Assembly (NCBI GenBank): GCA_035647615.1
Contig: DASRND010000033.1
Coordinates: forward strand, 1 to 54,192
Direction of reading: 5' to 3'
Length of the DNA stretch: 54,192 nucleotides
Source of the DNA: Bacteroidales bacterium
GTDB taxonomy: Bacteria > Bacteroidota > Bacteroidia > Bacteroidales > 4484-276
Part shown: in pieces, positions 34,518 through 43,383 of the stretch
How the letters are laid out: the number at the start of each line of letters is the position of its first letter
Position numbering within the stretch: the first letter of the stretch is position 1
The notes under the pieces: generated by a model
Databases searched by the model: none
Told to the model about the DNA's origin: nothing
The model's input: only the letters and a program-made list of their open reading frames with translations
Program-made: the position numbers and the translations under genes

Positions 34518-35383
34518 AATGTCGCGAGTTTTGTTTTGATAGAACGAATCACTTAAAACATCATTACAATCTTTTAAAAATTTCCTTATGGCTATGAAAT
34601 ATTTTTTTAGTATTTAAACCGCAGCCAAAAGGGGAGGGGAGCAATTCTTCGAGGCGGTAGGAGTGTTTGCAAGTCGAAGCACGTTGCTTTGGTTTTTTCA
34701 CTATGCCATGAAAGAGAGTTTTATTCAGTGTTGAAATTCCAAAATATTGGTGTCCGATAAAGTCCATAGATTCTTCGCTACGCTACTAATGACAATGGTT
34801 TGCGATGAATTAGGGAAGGGAGGGCTTAGCTGGCGGCGCAGGCATTTAGTAAGCGATACAGAAGCATGCGTAGGCCTGTGCGTTGGCGCGGCTTGTATCG
34901 CGTGGGGAATCCGAGCCGATAGAAAACCACAGAACTAATTTTAAGCCTTGATTTTTTCTTTGTTACTTTCTTTTGTATCAAGACAAAAGAAAGTAAGCAT
35001 GAGTTTTAAAACTATGAATGAATTTTAAAATGTCTCACATTAACACAGAAGCTACTGCCTTTCTGTAAATTACAAAAACTTGTCATTAGTAGCGAAACGT
35101 AGTGAAGCGAAGAATCTATATTAGCAAGGATTTTCTTTACCGGACAATAACGATTCCAAAATTAAATCTTAATCTAAAAATCCCACAATCTGACAACTCG
35201 ATAACTTGTTAACCCGACAACCCAACAACTTTCCCTTTTCATCCTCTCACAAAACAACCGCCGGAAATAAAATGTAGCTATATTCGCCGCCTGAAAAAGC
35301 TGATTGCTGCCATTGCGTTACAGGCCTCGGACAGCTGCTCATAAAATAACTCGATAAACGAACATTTTAAACTAATACCGCAC
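34518..35383. other. 866-bp gene-free region holding a MITE-like element
   Basis: No convincing ORF. It holds MITE-like copy B (34766-35118) and, inside it, a strong hairpin near 34962-34996. The stretch 35180-35230 is a run of ACAACTCGATAAC/CCGACAACCC words. The sugar operon begins at 35384. Confidence 0.65.
34766..35118. repeat. MITE-like element, copy B
   Basis: The ends are inverted repeats (ATAGATTCTTCGCTACGCTA on the left; the right end finishes AGCGAAGAATCTAT). The left inner part shares GGGAGGG then TTAGCTGGCGGCG with copy A at 10438-10585. This copy is longer (353 bp) and carries a second 14-bp hairpin of the TTACTTTCTTTTGT type at about 34962-34995. No coding capacity. Confidence 0.75.
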
Positions 35384-36667
35384 ATGTCAGTAACTCCTGC
35401 TGCCGCTTCCCGGCGCACCTCCACCGCCGTAGCCATCACCATCATCGGCGTTTTGTTTTTTATCTTCGGATTTGTAACGTGGCTCAACGGCATCCTGATA
35501 CCGTATCTGCAGATAGCCTGCGAGCTTACTAACTTCCAGGCACTATTCGTGGCTTTTGCCTTTTACATCTCCTATTTCATTACGGCGCTGCCTTCGGCGT
35601 GGGTGCTTGAAAAAACAGGATTCAAAAATGGGATGACGCTCGGATTGCTTGTGATGGCAGTCGGAACATTACTCTTTGTGCCCGCGGCATTGTCGCGTAC
35701 TTACGGGCTTTTTCTCACTGGACTTTTTGTAATGGGCACTGGATTGTCGATTTTACAAACGGCCTCCAATCCTTATGTCACCATCCTCGGGCCACGTGAG
35801 AGCGCTGCCCGCCGCATCAGCATCATGGGCATCTGCAACAAGCTGGCAGGAGCTATCGCACCACTTATTTTGGCTTATTTCATCCTGAGCGATGGCGACG
35901 CCTTTGTCGAAAACCTTGCTTCGTTAACCGAACCTGCCCGCCAGCTTGCCCTCGACGGGCTGGCACGTCGCGTTATCAATCCTTACCTGGTGATGACCGT
36001 GGTGCTCGTGTTGTTGGGTATCGGCATACGTTTTACTTCGCTGCCCGACATCAATGCAGAAGATGACGAAGATGCTGATCAACACATTGAAGCTCCGCGA
36101 AAAAATATTTTTGCCTACCCGCATCTTATCCTTGGCGTTATCGCAATGTTTTTTTACGTGGGTGCCGAAGTGGTTGCCGGCGACACCATCATACGGTACG
36201 GCATCTCGCTGGGCATTAATATCTCCGTGGCCAAAGCATTTACCTCCTACACGCTGGTGTCGATGCTCGCAGGCTACATTCTGGGAATCATACTTATTCC
36301 GCGTTATCTTTCCCAGCGCATGGCCTTGCTTTACTCGGCTGTATTGGGTTTGCTCTTTACGTTGGCCGCAGTATTTACGTCAGGAATTACGTCGGTATTT
36401 TTCATTGCCATTTTGGGTTTTGCCAATGCAATGGTATGGCCGGCTATCTGGCCTCTGGCCCTCCACAATCTTGGACCATACATCAAAGTTGGTTCTGCGA
36501 TGCTCATCATGGCCATTGCCGGGGGGGCCGTGCTGCCGCTTATCTGGGGCTGGCTCTCCGACCTTTTGCATGCAACTCCACAGCTTGCTTACCTGATGCT
36601 GTTGCCAGGCTACTTTATTATTTTGTATTATGCCACCAGAGGTTATAAAATAAAGAATCATGTATAA
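35384..36667 (+). CDS. MFS sugar transporter, FucP/GluP family
   Basis: A 427-residue sugar:proton symporter of the major facilitator superfamily, closest in pattern to FucP/GluP glucose, galactose and fucose permeases. It has twelve hydrophobic helices, FIFGFVTWLNGILIPYLQ in helix 1, and the LQTASNPYVTILGP segment near 123-136 that is characteristic of the FucP group. The last codons overlap the next gene by 8 bp, so it starts a three-gene operon with a sugar nucleotidyltransferase and an N-acetylhexosamine kinase-like protein. That context suggests import of fucose, GlcNAc or another free hexose. Confidence 0.93.
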   Translation: MSVTPAAASRRTSTAVAITIIGVLFFIFGFVTWLNGILIPYLQIACELTNFQALFVAFAFYISYFITALPSAWVLEKTGFKNGMTLGLLVMAVGTLLFVPAALSRTYGLFLTGLFVMGTGLSILQTASNPYVTILGPRESAARRISIMGICNKLAGAIAPLILAYFILSDGDAFVENLASLTEPARQLALDGLARRVINPYLVMTVVLVLLGIGIRFTSLPDINAEDDEDADQHIEAPRKNIFAYPHLILGVIAMFFYVGAEVVAGDTIIRYGISLGINISVAKAFTSYTLVSMLAGYILGIILIPRYLSQRMALLYSAVLGLLFTLAAVFTSGITSVFFIAILGFANAMVWPAIWPLALHNLGPYIKVGSAMLIMAIAGGAVLPLIWGWLSDLLHATPQLAYLMLLPGYFIILYYATRGYKIKNHV

Positions 36668-37574
36668 AAACATTAAACCAACACTCCTGGTGCTGGCTGC
36701 CGGTATGGGAAGCCGCTACGGCGGATTAAAACAGATCGACAAAATTGGGCCGTCGGGCGAAGCCATCCTCGACTATTCGGTGTACGACGCCATCAGAGCC
36801 GGCTTTGGCAAAGTGGTGTTTGTGATCCGTCACGAACTTGAAGAGGATTTCCGGAGCTTTTTCGATCATAAACTAAAAGGCAGAATTGAGGTAGAATACG
36901 CCTTTCAGGAACTCGACAATGTGCCCGAAGGGATTGCTGTTTCGGCTGATCGCAAAAAACCCTGGGGTACAGGACACGCCATCCTCGTGGCAAGGGATTT
37001 TATCAAGGAGCCTTTTGCAGCCATCAATGCCGACGATTTTTATGGTGCTGGCGCTTATCAGGCTGTAGCCGAATATTTTAAAAATAACGACAACCCCAGC
37101 CATCATTGTATGGTAGGATACCGTCTCGGAACCACTCTGTCAGAACATGGCACCGTGTCGCGGGGCGTTTGCGTCACCGACAAGGCAGGCTTTCTGGAAA
37201 GTATCCGCGAAGTGACCAACATCGGTCAGAAAAATGGCCTGCCAGGTTACGAAGATACCGCCGGACAATGGCAGCCGCTCAAAGGTGACGAAATCGTTTC
37301 GATGAACATTTGGGGGTTTTATCCCGAAATGTTTGGGGTTTTCCGTGAAGGTTTTACCAATTTTATCCAGCGCGCTAAAGACGATCCCAAAGCTGAATAT
37401 TTCATTGCGCTTCCGCTGATGGATGCCATCCGCCACGGCAAGGGGAAGATTAAAGTTTTAAAAACCGATGACCAGTGGTTTGGCGTAACTTATAAGGATG
37501 ATAAAGCTGTGGCCATCGAAAGCATCAACCGTTTTATTAATGCCGGGAAATACCCAGACAACCTTTGGAAATAG
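36660..37574 (+). CDS. Sugar-phosphate nucleotidyltransferase
   Basis: A 304-residue NTP-transferase. The nucleotide-binding signature LAAGMGSRYGGLKQIDKIGPSGE lies at 12-34 and the metal-binding AINADDFYG near 121-129. It should join a nucleoside triphosphate to a hexose-1-phosphate. Placed between a sugar importer and an anomeric sugar kinase, it would activate the sugar-1-phosphate made by the kinase. The exact sugar and nucleotide are not readable from sequence. It overlaps the transporter gene by 8 bp and ends 5 bp before the kinase ATG. Confidence 0.9.
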   Translation: MYKNIKPTLLVLAAGMGSRYGGLKQIDKIGPSGEAILDYSVYDAIRAGFGKVVFVIRHELEEDFRSFFDHKLKGRIEVEYAFQELDNVPEGIAVSADRKKPWGTGHAILVARDFIKEPFAAINADDFYGAGAYQAVAEYFKNNDNPSHHCMVGYRLGTTLSEHGTVSRGVCVTDKAGFLESIREVTNIGQKNGLPGYEDTAGQWQPLKGDEIVSMNIWGFYPEMFGVFREGFTNFIQRAKDDPKAEYFIALPLMDAIRHGKGKIKVLKTDDQWFGVTYKDDKAVAIESINRFINAGKYPDNLWK

Positions 37575-37579
37575 TGACA

Positions 37580-38689
37580 ATGCAAAAGTTTTCTTCTCAG
37601 GATATTTCTCCGATAATCAGTCGCTTTCCCATCCGAGGCACTTTTACGCATGCGATTCCACTCAAGACCGGGCATATCAACGATACGCTGCTGGTGCATG
37701 TGGACGACCGCAAGCAACCTGATTATGTGCTGCAACGCATCAATACCCATATTTTCAGGAATGTTGATCAATTGATGGAAAACATCTGGAATGTCACCAG
37801 CCATCTGCAGAAAAAGATGAGCAATGATGATTACACCGGTGAAAAATTAGGAACTTTGGAACTGGTAAAGACCACGGACGATCGGTTGTACTGTACCGAT
37901 GCTGAGGGCGGTTGCTGGCGGTGCTTCATTTACTGTCGTAACAATGTTGGCGCTAGTGCACACATTACCACGGCTATCGCTGCCGAGGGAGGCAGGGCGC
38001 TGGGATTGTTTCAGTCGATGCTGGCCGATTTGCCGGCGCTACGACTACATCAGACTATTCCCGATTTTCACGATCTTCCCTCACGGCTGCTGCAATTTGA
38101 AACTGCCATGCAAAAAGACCCGCAAAAACGATCTCTCGTAACGGTTTTAGAAATTGAAGCTATTAGAAGTCGGGCCGATGGGATGTTGCTGGTTTACCGG
38201 CTGGCAGAAGAAGGGAAAATTCCGCTGCGCATCACCCACAACGACACAAAAATTAACAACATCCTCTTCGATGACCAGGAGAAAGCCCTTTGCCTGGTCG
38301 ATCTCGATACCGTGATGCCCGGCTATGTCCACTTCGACTTTGGCGATGCAATCCGCACGCTGGCAAGCACTGCCACAGAGGACGATCCTGAAATAGAAAA
38401 TATCGCTGTCGATTTAAACCTGTACGAAAGTTTTGCGCAGGGTTATCTCAAGGTGATGAAAGATGTGCTCACTCCTACAGAAATTGAGACGCTTGCTTAT
38501 TCAGCCCGCCTGATGACTTACATTATGGCCGTGCGTTTTTTCACCGATTATTTGCTTGGCGACACCTATTATAAAACCAACTATCCTGACCACAACCTCG
38601 TCCGCACCCGCAACCAACTGGCGCTGCTGCAAGCCATGGAAGCAGCCTCCGATAAAATGGAATCGATCATCCGGGAAATTGTGGATTAG
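37580..38689 (+). CDS. Aminoglycoside phosphotransferase-fold sugar kinase (NahK-like)
   Basis: A 369-residue kinase of the APH/choline-kinase fold. The catalytic loop HNDTKINNILFD lies near 219-230 and the metal-binding LVDLDTV near 238-244. The sequence NDTKINNILFD and the DFGDAIR that follows fit N-acetylhexosamine 1-kinases (NahK), which phosphorylate GlcNAc or GalNAc at C1. As third gene of the operon it would feed the nucleotidyltransferase, giving a two-step salvage route from imported sugar to nucleotide sugar. The TTG at 37565 is in frame, but ATG 37580 is the natural start. Confidence 0.87.
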   Translation: MQKFSSQDISPIISRFPIRGTFTHAIPLKTGHINDTLLVHVDDRKQPDYVLQRINTHIFRNVDQLMENIWNVTSHLQKKMSNDDYTGEKLGTLELVKTTDDRLYCTDAEGGCWRCFIYCRNNVGASAHITTAIAAEGGRALGLFQSMLADLPALRLHQTIPDFHDLPSRLLQFETAMQKDPQKRSLVTVLEIEAIRSRADGMLLVYRLAEEGKIPLRITHNDTKINNILFDDQEKALCLVDLDTVMPGYVHFDFGDAIRTLASTATEDDPEIENIAVDLNLYESFAQGYLKVMKDVLTPTEIETLAYSARLMTYIMAVRFFTDYLLGDTYYKTNYPDHNLVRTRNQLALLQAMEAASDKMESIIREIVD

Positions 38690-39015
38690 TTTTAACTGGG
38701 CGAAATCATTAGCCCGGCTTGTTTTTTTACCTCACCCCCGGCCCCTCTCCAATTGAAGAGGGGCGCACTTCTGCCGGGGCTTTATGGGAGTTCGCCAGGC
38801 GGAATGCTTCGTTTGGGTTTTACTTGGGTTTGGTCGAGGTTGTACCTCGTCCACTTTATTTTTGCAGGCTTAGCCTGTTGTGAAACAGCCACTTGCATAA
38901 ACTTGTTATTCGCACTAAAAAATCTCATCCTGCCTCGCCCACCTTTCTCCTAATTTAAAACCAGTCTAACGACCTTTTTCTTTACTTTTGCTTCCGTTAC
39001 AAAAAGATCGAAAAG
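38690..39015. other. Intergenic region with dispersed short repeats
   Basis: No gene. It holds a palindromic word pair GAGGTTGTACCTC then GCAGGCTTAGCCTG (38831-38876); a relative of both recurs at 45776-45820. A -7-like TACTTTTG lies at 38983-38990, 25 bp before the first PEGA/FGE gene, without a clear -33 box. Confidence 0.55.
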
Positions 39016-40983
39016 ATGAAAAAACTATTAATCCTGATTTTGACGTGCTTTATCACCGTTACCCTTTATCCGCAGAAGACTAAACAAATGCACATCGTCG
39101 GGAAGCCGCAACTGCTGCCCAACGAGATGGTGGCCAAGCAGGATGCAAATGGCGAATATGCGGCTGCAATACAGGTGATTTCTGAATTGGAGGGGTTGAG
39201 TTATGATGCAAATGATGGCATGGTTACCGGCATCGATCATTGGCCGGGTAAAGATATGGTGTATGTAACCCACCGCGAACGCATGCTTTATGTTTATAAA
39301 CAGGGCTACGAACCCTTCAAAATTATCCTTTCTGATCATGGCATCGTATTGAAGTCGCGGCAAGTGTGGGAAGTCAAAATCTCCGGCGATGAAACCGCCG
39401 ATGTGCTGCCGGTTACCTTCCGTTTTACGCCCGCCGATGCTACCCTTTTTATCGATGGTAAAAATGCCGGAAAGGAGCTAACCCAAAACCTGAACGTAGG
39501 CGAACATCAGATAAGATTGGAAAAAGCTGGCTATCAAACCATCGAGAAAACGGTTACCGTTAATGAAAAGCAAGTGTTTTTTCAATGGCAGATGGAAGAT
39601 GATCCCGATGCTGGATTGCAGATTACCACCACGCCTGCAGGAGCAACCATTTTGCTTGATGGCGTAAGGATTGGCGAAAGCCCGGTGGCTGCATTTTATC
39701 CACCCGGCACCTATCCAATAAAGATCTCCAAAGAAGGCTATGTGACCATCGAAAATGAAACCCTCGAAGTAAAAGTGCCACAAACCCGAAAGAGCTACAC
39801 CCTCGACGAAAACGTGGGCTATCTCACCATAAATACCAACCCCGGAGCCACGATTTATTTTAACGATCAAAAGATCAACAACCCAAAAAACGTAAAACTT
39901 GCACCACAGTTGGTAAAAGTAAAAGTGACCATGCCCAAGGCCGAAACGCTTGAACAGCAGGTGGCACTTAAACTCAATGATAAACTTTCGCTGGATATGT
40001 TCTCCAACGTGCAAACCGGAACCCTGCAGGTTGCCTTAACTCCCTTCGATGCCAAAATTGAACTTACCGGCGATGCCGGCGAAAAATACACCGCCGAGGG
40101 AATGAAGATTTTTGAAGAAATCCCCGTTGGTGTTTATACCATAAAAGTGAGCGCTGCCGGCTATACCGCCGCCACTGAAACCGCCACCGTAAAGCAAGAC
40201 GAAACCACCAAAAAAACCATTAACCTTGTAAAGATTAATGCCGGCAATACCAGCACAGGTGGCGCTACAGCTACTTCTGATGATGGCATCGAAATGATCT
40301 TTGTAAAAGGCGGCACTTTTACCATGGGCTGCACTAGTGAGCAAAGCGATTGCTCTGGGAATGAAAAGCCCACCCACCAGGTTACGCTCAGCGATTTTCA
40401 GATCGGGAAATATCAGGTGACGCAAAAGCAGTGGCGGGAGGTGATGGGCGCTTCGACTTTGCGCAGCAACCCAAGCTATTATAAAGGTTGTGATGATTGC
40501 CCGGTTGAAAATGTAAGCTGGAAGGATGCCACGGAATATTGTAAATGGCTGAGGAGCCGTAAAACAGGTAAACTTTATCGTTTACCTACTGAAGCTGAAT
40601 GGGAGTACGCCGCGCGTGGTGGGGCTTCGACAAGCTCAGCCACCGGTGCAACCAAATACGCTGGCAGTAATAATATTAATGAAGTGGCGTGGTATTCTGG
40701 TAATAGTTACAGTAAAACCCACCCGGTGGGACAGAAAAAGCCCAACAAACTTGGCATTTATGATATGAGTGGCAATGTGTGGGAGTGGTGTAGCGACTTG
40801 TATGGGAATTACAGCAGCGGCAGCCAAACCAATCCGAATGGAGCTTCCACAAGTACTTACCGCGTTCTCCGGGGCGGCTCGTGGTACGACAGCTACGGGT
40901 TCTGCCGCGTGGCCTTGCGCAACCTCGACAACCCGGTCAGCAGGAGCAGCAATTTCGGGTTCCGGCTCGCCCAGGACTTTTAA
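39016..40983 (+). CDS. Secreted PEGA-repeat plus FGE-sulfatase-fold protein (paralog 1, DGR-like variable tail)
   Basis: A 655-residue exported protein. Signal peptide 1-20; a paralog-specific N-terminal domain (25-125); PEGA-type beta-repeats (about 127-185, 196-252, 260-315, 335-390); then an FGE-sulfatase (C-type-lectin-like) domain from about 423 (MIFVKGGTFTMGC) to the end. True formylglycine-generating enzymes use two cysteines near the C-terminus; here only one remains (FCRVALR), so catalysis is unlikely and a binding role is inferred. The tail between GGSWY and GFRLA is rich in NNC codons (15 of 19 variable codons), as expected for a template of AAC codons mutated at adenines. Two loops carry in-frame copies of genomic short repeats. 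First of three tandem paralogs. Confidence 0.88.
   Translation: MKKLLILILTCFITVTLYPQKTKQMHIVGKPQLLPNEMVAKQDANGEYAAAIQVISELEGLSYDANDGMVTGIDHWPGKDMVYVTHRERMLYVYKQGYEPFKIILSDHGIVLKSRQVWEVKISGDETADVLPVTFRFTPADATLFIDGKNAGKELTQNLNVGEHQIRLEKAGYQTIEKTVTVNEKQVFFQWQMEDDPDAGLQITTTPAGATILLDGVRIGESPVAAFYPPGTYPIKISKEGYVTIENETLEVKVPQTRKSYTLDENVGYLTINTNPGATIYFNDQKINNPKNVKLAPQLVKVKVTMPKAETLEQQVALKLNDKLSLDMFSNVQTGTLQVALTPFDAKIELTGDAGEKYTAEGMKIFEEIPVGVYTIKVSAAGYTAATETATVKQDETTKKTINLVKINAGNTSTGGATATSDDGIEMIFVKGGTFTMGCTSEQSDCSGNEKPTHQVTLSDFQIGKYQVTQKQWREVMGASTLRSNPSYYKGCDDCPVENVSWKDATEYCKWLRSRKTGKLYRLPTEAEWEYAARGGASTSSATGATKYAGSNNINEVAWYSGNSYSKTHPVGQKKPNKLGIYDMSGNVWEWCSDLYGNYSSGSQTNPNGASTSTYRVLRGGSWYDSYGFCRVALRNLDNPVSRSSNFGFRLAQDF
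40450..40467 (+). repeat. Short repeat inserted in frame, loop 1 of paralog 1
   Basis: GCTTCGACTTTGCGCAGC lies between the VMG and NPSYY codons, where relatives of this fold usually join directly. It belongs to the GCTTCGACTxCGxTCAGC family scattered between genes. Confidence 0.6.
40623..40645 (+). repeat. Short repeat inserted in frame, loop 2 of paralog 1
   Basis: These 23 bases are identical to 13865-13887 inside the intergenic palindrome. They encode ASTSSAT between the ARGG and KYAGSN motifs. Confidence 0.8.
40859..40980 (+). other. Variable-region-like 3' end of paralog 1
   Basis: Framework codons for RVLRGGSW, CRV, R, P and GFRLA are kept, while the codons between them differ from the paralogs mainly at positions 1 and 2. 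Fifteen of 19 variable codons end in C. The tract is also more GC-rich than the rest of the gene. Confidence 0.5.
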
Positions 40984-41088
40984 ACTTTATTACTTTCACA
41001 CTATTACCCTTTTGTTCTTTTATTTTTATTGAATGGCTGAAAACGAAAGCATCATCGCAAAAACGCAGGATGCCCCTGTTCCCAATAG

Positions 41089-41142
41089 TTTACCCTGTGA
41101 AATAAGGCGAAGCCTTCCGCAAAGCGGATTTCGCAGGGTGAA
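41089..41142. repeat. 54-bp multi-hairpin element, copy 1
   Basis: An outer stem ACCCTGTGAAAT/ATTTCGCAGGGT (one mismatch) encloses two small hairpins, AAGGC-GAA-GCCTT and CCGC-AAA-GCGG, so the unit can form a cruciform or three-way junction. Here it lies 106 bp after the stop codon. Just before it, CCTGTTCCCAATAG resembles the last codons of paralog 3, as if the original gene end had been displaced. Confidence 0.8.
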
Positions 41143-41205
41143 GTTGGTTTGCTTTTCCGGTCTTGCCTTTTGAGCTAAAGTAGGCATGGCTTAAGAAAAA
41201 TCTTC

Positions 41206-41213
41206 TATTTTTG
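41206..41213 (+). promoter_or_regulatory. -7 promoter element before paralog 2
   Basis: TATTTTTG fits TAnnTTTG and lies 28 bp before the ATG. No clear -33 box is present. Confidence 0.35.
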
Positions 41214-41241
41214 GAGCGGCTTTTATACCTGCCTCTTCTTT

Positions 41242-43233
41242 ATGAAAAAATTATTGATCCTTCTTCTTGCTTGTTTACTTTTTTCTTCTGCCTTTGCCCA
41301 GGAGCTTAAAAAGATGGAAATCATCGGTAAGCCGCAAAAGCTCACCACCGGCGAAATGGTTGCCCGGCGCGATCAGAACGGGAATTACTGTGCAGCCATC
41401 CAGGTGGTTTCGGATATGGATGGCTTTAGCTACGATTCGTTTGATGGCATCGTTGGCGACATACTCGACAACCCGGGCGAAGACATTGTTTATCTCACCA
41501 AAAGTGAGCGCGTTTTAAAGATTTTCAGAATTGGCTATGAACCATTGCAAATCATTCTTTCTGATGTTGGAATTGTGCTGAAGGAGCGCGAAATATGGCA
41601 GATCAAAATTGCCGGTGAAGAAACCGCCGATGTGCTGCCGGTTACTTTCCGGTTTACGCCCGCCGATGCCACCCTTTTTATTGATGGTAAAAATGTCGGC
41701 AGTAAGCTAACGCAGGAGCTGAGCGTGGGCGAGCACCAGGTTAAGTTGGTGCGCGATGGCTATCAGACCATCGAGAAAAATATTGATGTAAATAAAGGAA
41801 AAGTGTTTTTTGATTGGCAGATGGAAAAAGAGCCGGATGCCGGATTGCAGATTACCACCGAACCTTCCGGAGCCACTATTTTTCTTGATGGTGTGGAATT
41901 AGGTGAAAGTCCGATTGCCATTTTTTATCCGCCTGGGATTTATCATATAACAATTACTAAAAGGGGGTGTTTTTCCATTGAAAATGAAACGCTCGAAGTG
42001 AAATTGCCCCAAACTACCAAAAGCTTCATCCTTGAAGAAAATGTGGGTCTTCTCACCATCAACACACGACCCGAAGCTAAGGTCTATTTTAATGGGGAGC
42101 TTGTTTCTAATCCCGAAAAGGTAAAGCTTTCCCCGCAACTGGTAAAAATTAAGGTTACCATGCCTAAAGCGGCTGACCTTGAACAACAGATTGTACTAAA
42201 AAAAGACGACGACATTGTGCTGGATATGTACCCTGACATCCAAGTCGGAACCTTGCAGGTAGCCGTAACTCCATTTGATGCTGCTATAGAACTTACCGGT
42301 GATGCCGGAGAGCATTACATTGCGCAGGGTATGAAGATTTTCAGTGATATTCCTGTGGGAACCTACACATTAAAGATTGCTGCCGAAGGCCATAGAACCG
42401 CTGAAGAAATTCTGGTTTTAAAAGCCAGCGAAAAACTCAGCAAGAGCATTTCCCTCGAACAAGGAAGTGATCCCGAACCTGATACTGAAAAGGTCGTATC
42501 CCTTGAAAAAGTAAATTACACAGATCACGGTATCGATATGGTTTTTGTAAAAGGCGGCACCTTTACCATGGGCTGCACCAGCGAACAAAGCAACTGCCGT
42601 GGTGACGAAAAGCCCACTCACCAGGTTACGCTGAGTGATTTTTACATAGGGAAATATGAGGTAACACAAAAGCAATGGCGAGAAGTGATGGGTGCTTCGA
42701 CTTCGTTCAGCAACCCAAGTTATAATACAGGTTGTGATAATTGTCCGGTTGAAATGGTAAGTTGGAATGATGTGCAGGAGTTTATTAAAAAGCTGAACCA
42801 AAAAACAGGGAAAAAGTACCGCCTGCCTACTGAAGCCGAATGGGAGTATGCCGCGCGTGGTGGGGCAAAATCGGACGTTGAGCGAAGTCGAAACGCCGAT
42901 TTTAAATATGCCGGTAGCAACAATATCGATGAGGTGGCCTGGTACCGCGAAAACAGCGGCATGAGAACCCACCCGGTGGGGCAGAAAAAGCCCAACGAAC
43001 TGGGTATCTATGATATGACCGGCAATGTGTGGGAGTGGTGTAGCGACTGGCATGGCAGATATGGGAATGTCGACAAATCAAATCCCCTTGGGGCATCATC
43101 TGGCTCCAGTCGCGTCTTGCGCGGAGGTAGCTGGCATTTCGATACCAAATACTGCAGGTTGTCCTATCGCGGAAACTATAATCCTGATAATCCTGGAAAC
43201 AATAGTGGTTTCCGTCTTGCGCGTTCCCTATAG
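41242..43233 (+). CDS. Secreted PEGA-repeat plus FGE-sulfatase-fold protein (paralog 2)
   Basis: A 663-residue exported protein with the same architecture as its neighbours: signal peptide 1-19 (ends AFAQ), an N-terminal domain nearly identical to paralog 3 (MEIIGKPQKL onward), PEGA-like beta-repeats, and an FGE-sulfatase domain from about 432 to the end. The C-terminus keeps RVLRGGSW, one Cys (YCRLSYR) and GFRLA; the codons between them differ strongly from both paralogs but show no NNC excess (6 of 18). Loop 2 contains an inserted repeat encoding DVERSRNA. A role in surface binding is inferred; catalysis is unlikely with one cysteine. Confidence 0.88.
   Translation: MKKLLILLLACLLFSSAFAQELKKMEIIGKPQKLTTGEMVARRDQNGNYCAAIQVVSDMDGFSYDSFDGIVGDILDNPGEDIVYLTKSERVLKIFRIGYEPLQIILSDVGIVLKEREIWQIKIAGEETADVLPVTFRFTPADATLFIDGKNVGSKLTQELSVGEHQVKLVRDGYQTIEKNIDVNKGKVFFDWQMEKEPDAGLQITTEPSGATIFLDGVELGESPIAIFYPPGIYHITITKRGCFSIENETLEVKLPQTTKSFILEENVGLLTINTRPEAKVYFNGELVSNPEKVKLSPQLVKIKVTMPKAADLEQQIVLKKDDDIVLDMYPDIQVGTLQVAVTPFDAAIELTGDAGEHYIAQGMKIFSDIPVGTYTLKIAAEGHRTAEEILVLKASEKLSKSISLEQGSDPEPDTEKVVSLEKVNYTDHGIDMVFVKGGTFTMGCTSEQSNCRGDEKPTHQVTLSDFYIGKYEVTQKQWREVMGASTSFSNPSYNTGCDNCPVEMVSWNDVQEFIKKLNQKTGKKYRLPTEAEWEYAARGGAKSDVERSRNADFKYAGSNNIDEVAWYRENSGMRTHPVGQKKPNELGIYDMTGNVWEWCSDWHGRYGNVDKSNPLGASSGSSRVLRGGSWHFDTKYCRLSYRGNYNPDNPGNNSGFRLARSL
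42694..42711 (+). repeat. Short repeat inserted in frame, loop 1 of paralog 2
   Basis: GCTTCGACTTCGTTCAGC lies between VMG and NPSY, at the same place as in paralog 1. Confidence 0.6.
42867..42901 (+). repeat. Short repeat inserted in frame, loop 2 of paralog 2
   Basis: The segment around GTTGAGCGAAGTCGAAACGC lies between ARGG and KYAGSN and is identical in paralog 3 (45018-45052). GAGCGAAGTCGAA is the reverse-complement form of the TTCGACTTCGCTC repeat word found between genes. Confidence 0.6.
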
Positions 43234-43287
43234 TTTACCCTGTTAAATAGGGCGAAGCCTTCCGCAAAGCGGATTTCACAGGGTAAA
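43234..43287. repeat. 54-bp multi-hairpin element, copy 2
   Basis: The same nested-hairpin unit starts directly after the TAG of paralog 2. Both arms of the outer stem carry changes relative to copy 1 (TGTTAAAT against ATTTCACA), so the fold is largely kept. Confidence 0.8.
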
Positions 43288-43383
43288 GTTGGTTAGCTAT
43301 TGCTGCCATACCTTTTGAGCTAAGGCAGGCGAGGTGCCATTAAAAATTCCAATTTTTGAAATGCTTTTATTACACGCTTTTTT

